Assembly (NCBI GenBank): GCA_046316615.1
Contig: JBKDAN010000014.1
Coordinates: forward strand, 1-64,000
DNA length: 64,000 bases
Direction: 5' to 3'
Source: BJHL01 sp040378885
Lineage (GTDB): Bacteria > Planctomycetota > Phycisphaerae > Phycisphaerales > UBA1924
A program made the translations under genes and the position numbers. A model generated the notes under the pieces. The model saw nothing but the letters and a program-made list of their open reading frames with translations, was not told the DNA's origin and made no database searches. Each line of letters opens with the position of its first letter. Positions within the stretch are counted from its first letter, which is position 1. Below are positions 57,897 through 64,000 of this stretch, piece after piece.

Positions 57897-60029
57897 ATGC
57901 CCGCTGATCTGTCTCATATTCGCAACTTCGGTATCTGCGCCCACATCGACGCCGGTAAGACCACCTGCTCGGAACGCATTCTGTTCTACACGGGTAAGAA
58001 CTACAAGATCGGCGAAGTGCACGAAGGCACCGCCACCATGGACTTCCTCCAGGAAGAACAGGAACGCGGGATCACGATTCAGTCCGCCGCGACGACCTGT
58101 CCGTGGGAGTACAAGGGCAAGGAGTACAAGCTCAACCTGATCGATACGCCCGGACACGTCGACTTCACCATCGAAGTGGAACGCTCCATGCGCGTTCTCG
58201 ACGGCGCAGTCGCCGTTTTCGACGGTAAAGAAGGCGTCGAAGCCCAGAGCGAAACCGTCTGGCGTCAGGCCGACCGCTACAAAGTGCCCCGCCTCTGCTT
58301 CATCAACAAGATGGACAAGGTCGGCGCCAGCTTCGAGTTCAGCTACGGCACGATGAAGACGCGCCTTGGCGCGAACGGCGTGCCGATTCAGACCCCCATC
58401 GGTCTGGGCCACCAGCACCGCGGCATCGTCGATCTCATGACGATGAAGGGCTATCTGTTCGAAGGCGAACACGGCGAAAAGATCAAGGAAATCGAGATTC
58501 CCGAAGACGAGATCGATATCGCCAAGAAGTATCGCGCGATCATGGTCGAGAAGATCGCGGAACTCGACGACAACCTGATGGGCAAGTACCTCGAAGGCGT
58601 CGAGCCCACCGTGCCCGAAATGAAGGCCGCCCTGCGCAAGGCCACCATCGAGCGTCGCTGCTTCCCCGTGCTCTGCGGCGCCGCACTTCGCAACGTGGGC
58701 GTGCAGATTCTCATCGACAGCGTCGTTGAGTATCTCCCGGCTCCCACCGAAAAGCCCGACGTGCAAGGCAGCGACCCCAGCGACAAGAACGTCGCCATGA
58801 GCCGTCCGCACGATCCGGACGCGCCCTTCGCCGGTCTGGTCTTCAAGGTCGTCAGCGACATGCACGGCGATCTGACCTACGTCCGCGTCTATAGCGGCCG
58901 TCTGGGCAAGGGCACCCGTCTGCTCAACCCGGGCAACGGCAAGATGGAAAACGCGTCGCGCATCTTCGAAATGCACGCGCAAAACCGCATCCCGCTCGAT
59001 GAAGTCACCGCTGGCAACATCGTTGCCATCGTGGGCATCAAGAACAGCTTCACGGGTGACACCCTGTGCGACGCTGACAAGCCCATCATCCTCGAGCGCA
59101 TGCACTTCCCCGAGCCCGTCATCGCCATGGCGATCGAACCCAAGAGCCAGGACGACAAGCGCAAGCTGTCCGAAGCTCTGTCGACGATTCGCCGCGAAGA
59201 CCCCAGCTTCCGCTACTCCTTCGACGACGAAACCGGTCAGACCATCATTCAAGGCATGGGCGAGTTGCACCTGGAAATCATCCGCAACAAGCTCATCCGC
59301 GATATGAAGATCAACGTCGAGACCGGCAAGCCCAAGGTTTCGTATCGCGAAGCCATCAGCAAGAAGGTCGAAGAAGTTCGCGGCGTCCACAAGAAGCAAT
59401 CCGGTGGTCGCGGTCAGTTCGGTGACTGCACCATCAGCATCGAACCCTTCACCGCCGAGCAAGCAGCTGAGGCTGAACTCGACTTTGAAGACAACATCGC
59501 CTTCGAGAACGAGATCGTCGGCGGCGTGATTCCCAAGGAATTCATCCCGAGCATCGAGTACGGTGTCCGCACGACCGCCAAGACCGGTGTGAAGTTCGGC
59601 TACCAGCTCATCAATGCCAAGATCACCCTCACGTACGGTTCGTACCACGACGTTGACTCGAGCCAGATCGCCTTCGAACTGGCCGGCGCCAACGCCCTCA
59701 AGGAAGCCGTCGAGCGCGCTGGTCCTCAGCTCCTCGAGCCCATCATGAAGGTGGTGGTCACGGTGCCCAACGATTACCTGGGTAACGTCACAGGCGACAT
59801 CAGCAGCCGCCGCGGCATGATTGTCGACACCGAAGACCGCGACCCCGTCAAGATGGTCTCGGCTGAAATCCCCCTCAGCGAACTCTTTGGCTACACCACC
59901 AGCCTCCGCGGCATGAGCCAGGGCCGCGCCAGCGCGACCATGGAGTTCCTCGAATACCGCCCGATGCCGGCCGGTATGCTCAAGGAACTGCTGGACGAGA
60001 AGGCCGGCGGCAAGGGCGTTAAGAAGTAA
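57897..60029 (+). CDS. fusA: Translation elongation factor G
   Basis: A 710-residue GTPase that drives translocation on the ribosome. The G motifs are intact: G1 AHIDAGKTT, G2 ERGITI, G3 DTPGHVDF, G4 NKMD. Domain IV and V sequences are typical (GGRGQFG, GGVIPKEFIPSIEYGV, RRGMIVDTEDRD, LRGMSQGRASATMEF). GGRGQFG matches EF-G more than mitochondrial or TetO-like paralogs. No rpsL, rpsG or tuf is adjacent, so it stands outside the str operon. Codon usage is more C-ending than the neighbours, as expected for a highly expressed gene. Confidence 0.95.
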   Translation: MPADLSHIRNFGICAHIDAGKTTCSERILFYTGKNYKIGEVHEGTATMDFLQEEQERGITIQSAATTCPWEYKGKEYKLNLIDTPGHVDFTIEVERSMRVLDGAVAVFDGKEGVEAQSETVWRQADRYKVPRLCFINKMDKVGASFEFSYGTMKTRLGANGVPIQTPIGLGHQHRGIVDLMTMKGYLFEGEHGEKIKEIEIPEDEIDIAKKYRAIMVEKIAELDDNLMGKYLEGVEPTVPEMKAALRKATIERRCFPVLCGAALRNVGVQILIDSVVEYLPAPTEKPDVQGSDPSDKNVAMSRPHDPDAPFAGLVFKVVSDMHGDLTYVRVYSGRLGKGTRLLNPGNGKMENASRIFEMHAQNRIPLDEVTAGNIVAIVGIKNSFTGDTLCDADKPIILERMHFPEPVIAMAIEPKSQDDKRKLSEALSTIRREDPSFRYSFDDETGQTIIQGMGELHLEIIRNKLIRDMKINVETGKPKVSYREAISKKVEEVRGVHKKQSGGRGQFGDCTISIEPFTAEQAAEAELDFEDNIAFENEIVGGVIPKEFIPSIEYGVRTTAKTGVKFGYQLINAKITLTYGSYHDVDSSQIAFELAGANALKEAVERAGPQLLEPIMKVVVTVPNDYLGNVTGDISSRRGMIVDTEDRDPVKMVSAEIPLSELFGYTTSLRGMSQGRASATMEFLEYRPMPAGMLKELLDEKAGGKGVKK

Positions 60030-60065
60030 GGTTTCCGGTCCCGATAACTACTTGATCTTCAAGAG

Positions 60066-60094
60066 AACCCAGGTCGTAAGGCCTGGGTTTTTCG
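60066..60094 (+). terminator. Rho-independent terminator of fusA
   Basis: An 8-bp stem (60066-60073 with 60082-60089) followed by TTTTTCG. It is 36 bp after the fusA stop. Confidence 0.82.
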
Positions 60095-60318
60095 TTGGTA
60101 ATGCCTGCGCAGTCTGTGCGCCCGGTTCTCGGACACACGTTCGGGCGACCCCTCGACGAGAAACTCCTGCGCGATACAGAAATTCCGCGCAGAAAGGTGG
60201 CACTTCCCAATTCCTGATGCATGTTCATGATGGCCTCTCGTTTCCACCGAGGCCACGGGCTGCACCCCGTTCAGTCGGAAGAGTTGAGAAGCACACTTTT
60301 AAGAGGTGAGGATCACTT

Positions 60319-61017
60319 ATGCGCAGGGGTTTTATCATTCAGGCGGGGCTGCTTGCCCTGACCGCGGGCGCTGGCGTCGCGAACGCCACCGTCTACTCGG
60401 TCAGCACACGCACCACCGCTGACAACTACTACGCGCTTTACAGCCGTGACGCTGGCGATCAGCTCACGTTTGAATCGCGCAACGAAATCGGCCGCCAAGG
60501 CGGTCCGGGCCAATTCAACTGGAGCCTTCCGGAAGATGACACGTTCAACACGAACGACTTCTTCTACATCGCCGCGTGGAGCGACGATGCGTTTGCTCAG
60601 GGCCTCCTGGGTGAATTCGTTTTCCGGACGCTCAACGGCGGCAACGCGGCGACGGTTCTGACGGGCGATGCGGGCATCCGCGTCTTCCGCACGGGCCTCG
60701 ACCGTGATGACAACGCCGTCGAGCCCACGGCCGACGAAATCGAAGCACAGGTCGCCATCGCCAACGCTGGCGCTCTGTGGCGCACGCCTAGCGTGTACCT
60801 GCCCAACCTGCCCACCACGGCTCCGTGGGGTCAGATCCCGGGCATCACGCCGAACGCTCAGTGGATCTGGGCGAACTCGATCAACGGCGAGAACGTCTTC
60901 CAGCCCGGCACGAACGCGGGCGAATACCTGATCTTCTACGTCCCGGTCCCCGGACCTGGCGTGCTCGCCCTCGCGGGTGTTGGCATGCTCGCTGCGATTC
61001 GTCGCAGCCGCAAGTGA
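60319..61017 (+). CDS. Secreted protein with PEP-CTERM-like C-terminal anchor
   Basis: A 232-residue protein preceded by an AGAGGTGAGG ribosome-binding site. A Sec signal (MRRGFIIQAGLLALTAGAGVANA) is followed by a mature part rich in Asn, Thr and Trp. The end VPGPGVLALAGVGMLAAIRRSRK has the Pro-Gly / hydrophobic / basic layout of PEP-CTERM-type tails. It is the third such protein in the window. A hairpin ggcctc/gaggcc lies in its leader near 60233-60255. Function unknown. It is monocistronic. Confidence 0.82.
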   Translation: MRRGFIIQAGLLALTAGAGVANATVYSVSTRTTADNYYALYSRDAGDQLTFESRNEIGRQGGPGQFNWSLPEDDTFNTNDFFYIAAWSDDAFAQGLLGEFVFRTLNGGNAATVLTGDAGIRVFRTGLDRDDNAVEPTADEIEAQVAIANAGALWRTPSVYLPNLPTTAPWGQIPGITPNAQWIWANSINGENVFQPGTNAGEYLIFYVPVPGPGVLALAGVGMLAAIRRSRK

Positions 61018-61056
61018 AGATCGCTCTGTTCTGATTCGTGATTCAAAGAACCTCCG

Positions 61057-61082
61057 ACGCCCCGTGTTGCAGCACGGGGCGT
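61057..61082 (+). terminator. Rho-independent terminator
   Basis: A perfect 10-bp stem (61057-61066 with 61073-61082) with a 6-nt loop, followed by TGTTGTTTT. Confidence 0.88.
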
Positions 61083-61104
61083 TGTTGTTTTGAGGAGGGA
61101 TGCA

Positions 61105-61245
61105 GCGAGTAAGCAAGTGAGCAGGGGGCTCTATTGGTCGCGCAACGTCCAGGCGATCCGCCAGAATCCCGCTGACCAACGCCCGAGAAACATCATTGCC
61201 GTTCCCCTCGCTCCCTTGCTCGCTTGCGCGCTCACTCGCTTCTTC
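61105..61245. repeat. Opposed 8-bp word arrays upstream of adk
   Basis: The left arm (61105-61128) is gcgagtaa, gcaagtga, gcaggggg. The right arm (61206-61245) is cctcgctc, ccttgctc, gcttgcgc, gctcactc, gcttcttc. They are roughly complementary. They lie in the region between the PEP-CTERM-like gene and adk. Confidence 0.78.
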
Positions 61246-61315
61246 CTCTGACTTTCGGCTCGCCTCCTCGCCTCCACGCGGTACTCTTCACAGGTTCAGC
61301 CAGCGGAGACTCCAC

Positions 61316-62032
61316 ATGCGACGCTACCAGACCATTCTCCTCTTCGGGGCTCCCGGCGCCGGCAAAGGCACGCAGGGCAAAATCCTCGGTCAGGTTCCGG
61401 GCTTCTATCACCTCTCGTGTGGTGAAGTGTTCCGCACGCTCGATACGTCGAGTGAACTGGGCAAAACCTTCATGCAGTACAGCGGCAAAGGCCTGCTGGT
61501 GCCTGACGATGTCACGATCAAGATGTGGCAGCACAACATGCACGCTCGCACCGTGCTGAGTGACTACAAGCCCAATGCCGATCTGCTCGTGCTCGACGGC
61601 ATTCCGCGCAACGTGAACCAAGCCAAGCTGCTTGAGAAGCACATCAACGTGCTTCAGGTCATCCACCTCATCTGCCCCGACAAGGAGGAGATGATCAAGC
61701 GTCTTCGCCGCCGCGCGCTGAAAGAGAACCGCATCGACGACGCGAACGAGGAAGTCATTCGCCGTCGCTGGGCGGTCTACGAGCGTGAGACGTTCCCCGT
61801 GCTTGACTATTACCCGCGCAGCATCATCAAGGAAGTCGACGCCACAGGCTCGCCCGCTCGCGTGCTCGAGTACATCCTTGAAGAAGTCGTGCCCGTGCAG
61901 GAAGCCCACTTCCACAACCCCATCACGGGCGAGAAGGTGGAGCACCCTGCTCAATCCAACGGCAAGCATCCCGCGGTGCCGACGCCGCGTGTGACGCGCG
62001 CGAAGGCCGCCAAGAAGATGGCTCGTCGCTGA
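61316..62032 (+). CDS. adk: Adenylate kinase
   Basis: Converts AMP and ATP to two ADP. The start at 61316 with GGAG (61305-61308) gives 238 residues. The P-loop GAPGAGKGTQ is at 11-20. The LID is of the short type (RRALKENRIDDANEEVIRRRW) without the zinc-binding cysteines of the long type. A C-terminal extension of about 40 residues beyond the normal end (HFHNPITGEKVEHPAQSNGK, then a basic tail) is unusual and has no known role. It converges on dprA with a 40-bp gap. Confidence 0.94.
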   Translation: MRRYQTILLFGAPGAGKGTQGKILGQVPGFYHLSCGEVFRTLDTSSELGKTFMQYSGKGLLVPDDVTIKMWQHNMHARTVLSDYKPNADLLVLDGIPRNVNQAKLLEKHINVLQVIHLICPDKEEMIKRLRRRALKENRIDDANEEVIRRRWAVYERETFPVLDYYPRSIIKEVDATGSPARVLEYILEEVVPVQEAHFHNPITGEKVEHPAQSNGKHPAVPTPRVTRAKAAKKMARR

Positions 62033-62072
62033 GCACAAGCTGCGCGATCGTTTCGCCGCTGCACTTGTCGCA

Positions 62073-63326
62073 TCAAGCCCGAGCGATGCGATTGCCTTCG
62101 CGCTTGACCCGGCGAGTGATTTCCAGCATCGTCAGTTCGCTGCGCAGCGATGCTGCGGGCAGCCCCGTATCACGTGCTAGTTCCTCGAGCGTCGCGGGCG
62201 ATCGTGCATCGAGCGCGGTGAGTATCGCCTGTTGTGCCGCGGAAACCGGCAGGGCCGGCTCTCTCGCTGTCGTTGCACGCTCCGTGTCAGCACGTTTGTT
62301 TGCCGGCTTCGCACGCGCTGTCTCCGCGAACAGCGATTCCCCCGCGACGGCACTCTCCCGAGCCGCGTATCGATCCGCATGCTTGCCTGCATCGAGGTGA
62401 CGCGCAGGAGTCTCCAGCAGCGAGATCACGTCGCCAGGCTCCGTGATGAGGTGAGCCCCGCCTTCCTTCAGCAGGTCCAGCGTGCCCGCGCTGCTGGGCG
62501 AATCCACGCGGCCCGGCAGCGCCATCACTTCTCGTGCATGATCTTCCGTCGCGATCTTCGCCGTAATCAGACTGCCACTGCCGCGTCCGGCCTCGATCAC
62601 GATCACACCCATTGACAAGCCGGAGATGATCCGGTTGCGCTTGGGGAAGTTGTCTTCGCGAGGCGGTGTTTCCATTGGAAACTCGCTCACCACTGCGCCG
62701 CTGCGAGCCACACGTTCAAACAACTCCCGATTCTGCGGCGGATAGACATGGCACAGCCCGCAGCCCATCACTGCAATCGTTCTGGCTTCAGCCTCCAGCG
62801 CGCCGCGATGCGCCGCCGAGTCAATGCCCATCGCTCCGCCGCTCACGATCGTCAGCCCTGCGTGCCCCAGCGCTTTGCCGAACCGGCCGCCTTGCTCCAT
62901 GCCATAAGCCGTGCAACCGCGCGAACCGACAATCGCGACGGCGTATCTATCTCGCGAGTCATCCAACGAGCCGCGCACGTACAGCACAAGCGGCGCATCG
63001 GGCACACTCGCCAGCAGCGACGGATATCGCTCGTCGCCCCGCGCGATGATCTCAACGCCTTGTTCTTGCGCCAGAGCCAGTTCTCGTTCCGCACGTTCCG
63101 CTGTGCGAGCCAGCGACGCCGCGATGCTCAGTGACAGCTTTTCGCCGATGCCTTCCACTTGCCGCAGCTGCGCAGGCGAGGCCTCGCACGCTTTTGTCGC
63201 GTCGCCGAACAGTTCGAGCAACCGGCGCGTGCGCACCGGCCCCAGCCCTTCCGTCAGATGCAGTCGCAGCACTGCCAGCAATTCATCGCGCACGCGGCAC
63301 CCCTCACCTTCACGAGCGATCGTCAC
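62073..63326 (-). CDS. dprA: DNA-processing protein DprA/Smf
   Basis: A GTG start at 63326 gives 417 residues. DprA loads RecA on incoming single-stranded DNA during natural transformation. Visible parts are an N-terminal helix-hairpin region (LTEGLGPVRTRRLLELFG), the Rossmann core with GSRGCTAYG and SGGAMGIDSAAHRGAL, and the C-terminal DML1-like winged helix (QQAILTALDARSPATLEELARDTGL). The linker is Ala/Arg/Glu-rich. It follows gyrA by 14 bp on the same strand, so the pair is likely cotranscribed. Its presence suggests transformation capacity but does not prove it. Confidence 0.94.
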   Translation of the reverse strand: MTIAREGEGCRVRDELLAVLRLHLTEGLGPVRTRRLLELFGDATKACEASPAQLRQVEGIGEKLSLSIAASLARTAERAERELALAQEQGVEIIARGDERYPSLLASVPDAPLVLYVRGSLDDSRDRYAVAIVGSRGCTAYGMEQGGRFGKALGHAGLTIVSGGAMGIDSAAHRGALEAEARTIAVMGCGLCHVYPPQNRELFERVARSGAVVSEFPMETPPREDNFPKRNRIISGLSMGVIVIEAGRGSGSLITAKIATEDHAREVMALPGRVDSPSSAGTLDLLKEGGAHLITEPGDVISLLETPARHLDAGKHADRYAARESAVAGESLFAETARAKPANKRADTERATTAREPALPVSAAQQAILTALDARSPATLEELARDTGLPAASLRSELTMLEITRRVKREGNRIARA

Positions 63327-63340
63327 ACCTGCCCAGACGC

Positions 63341-64000
63341 TTACGCCGTCACTTCGCTTGCTGCGGCGTTGCTGGTATCACCCGGCACAATCGCCGCCGC
63401 GATCACTTCGTCGCCTTCATCCACGCGTGCCACACGCACGCCCTGGCTGCCGCGACCGCACTCGCGAATGTCATCCGCCGGCATGCGTACAAGCTGGCCA
63501 CCCTTGGTGACGACAACCAGATCCATGCCCGGCATGACGCCCAGCGCTGCAACGCTCACGCCGTTCTTGTCGGTGAGATTGATATCCACGCGACCCTTGC
63601 CGCCGCGGCTTTGGCTGCGAGCGGGGCCGTTTTCAGGGGCAACGCGATACTCATCAATCGCGGTGCGCTTGCCGTAGCCCTTGTTGGTGATCGTCAGCAG
63701 ACTCATCTGCGGATTGATCGTGACGGTCGCATCATCGATTGACTCGTGCTTCTTCATGGGCACGTTGACGACGCCGATGACTTCATCGCCCTCGGCCAGT
63801 TCAATGCCCTTGACGCCAGCCGCCGAGCGACCCATGTCACGGGCATCGTTCTCGTCGAAGCGAATCGCCTGTCCGAGTTTGGTGATGAGCATCAGGTCAT
63901 CGGTGCCGTTGGTCAGCGTGACGGCGAGCAGGCTGTCGCCTTCTTTGAGGCCCACGGCGATCAAGCCGCTCTGCCGCACGTTGGCGTACGCCTTCAGCGT
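63341..64000 (-). CDS. gyrA: DNA gyrase subunit A, C-terminal part (5' end outside the window)
   Basis: Only the 3' about 220 codons are present; the gene continues beyond 64000. The sequence shows the beta-pinwheel blades of the gyrase A C-terminal domain: LITKLGQAIRFDE, RSAAGVKGI, ITNKGYGKRTAIDEYR, and a GyrA-box-like QSRGGKG near the middle of the visible part, which favours GyrA over ParC. The C-terminal domain wraps DNA to allow negative supercoiling. The last residues (SNAAASEVTA) are a short acidic tail. Confidence 0.92.
   Translation of the reverse strand, partial: TLKAYANVRQSGLIAVGLKEGDSLLAVTLTNGTDDLMLITKLGQAIRFDENDARDMGRSAAGVKGIELAEGDEVIGVVNVPMKKHESIDDATVTINPQMSLLTITNKGYGKRTAIDEYRVAPENGPARSQSRGGKGRVDINLTDKNGVSVAALGVMPGMDLVVVTKGGQLVRMPADDIRECGRGSQGVRVARVDEGDEVIAAAIVPGDTSNAAASEVTA

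Noticed and set aside
57864..59648. 594-residue minus-strand open frame
   Set aside because: Antisense to fusA. It arises from the strong codon bias of the real gene and shows no family features.

Overview
The window looks like part of a GC-rich planctomycete chromosome, most likely from the Phycisphaerae side of the phylum. That placement is inferred from gene content, not from a marker-gene search. Supporting features are three secreted proteins ending in a PEP-CTERM-like Pro-Gly / hydrophobic / poly-Arg tail, a pseudopilin with a planctomycete-style RHGG region, a PQQ-like propeller with a dockerin-like calcium loop, a bacterial deoxyhypusine-synthase-like protein, frequent GTG starts and often weak Shine-Dalgarno sites. 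Nothing looks like prophage or an insertion sequence. The content is chromosomal housekeeping plus lineage-specific surface proteins.

Layout. 1-9.1 kb: a Spy-like fragment, fabG, a poly-proline lipoprotein, a PEP-CTERM-like protein, then a minus-strand division cluster rsmH - LysM protein - ftsL-like - ftsI. 9.2-14.2 kb: recJ, manA, a glutamine amidotransferase and a Tat-exported epimerase. 14.3-20.6 kb: a TPR protein, then a minus-strand operon headed by a cobalamin riboswitch (surface protein, PQQ-like propeller, pseudopilin, BFD-like Fe-S protein), ispF and a small lipoprotein. 20.8-30 kb: an MBL-fold hydrolase, queA, an arylamine N-acetyltransferase, a two-domain iron-type ABC permease, small membrane proteins and recQ. 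30-38 kb: a structured non-coding stretch, a deoxyhypusine-synthase-like gene, a chemoreceptor, ftsH, a second BFD-like protein and an LpxH-like phosphoesterase. 38-44 kb: dxs with a GNAT gene, a RibBA-like protein with a degenerate GTP cyclohydrolase half, a PAS-LuxR regulator, a lipoprotein and an SRPBCC protein. 44-53 kb: tandem S74-chaperone surface proteins, rlmN, a subtilase, a CPBP protease, rpsT and tRNA-Arg(ACG). 53-64 kb: an alpha-oxoamine synthase, an AT-richer secreted protein behind a G11 tract, an ABC-F ATPase, fusA, another PEP-CTERM-like protein, adk, dprA and the 3' end of gyrA.

Two observations stand out. First, the B12 riboswitch controls no recognisable transporter or biosynthesis gene. 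It leads an operon for a surface-anchored protein, a secreted beta-propeller, a pseudopilin and a small Fe-S protein, a candidate undescribed cobalamin-capture system. Second, about ten places carry short arrays of degenerate 7- or 8-bp words, often as two opposed arms that can fold into a hairpin. Most are intergenic, but one lies in frame inside rlmN (42 codons) and one inside the ribBA-like gene, like a palindromic element that coding sequence tolerates.

Many gene ends carry clear Rho-independent hairpins, listed individually. Starts were moved inward from the longest open frame wherever a signal peptide, ribosome-binding site or family N-terminus called for it.
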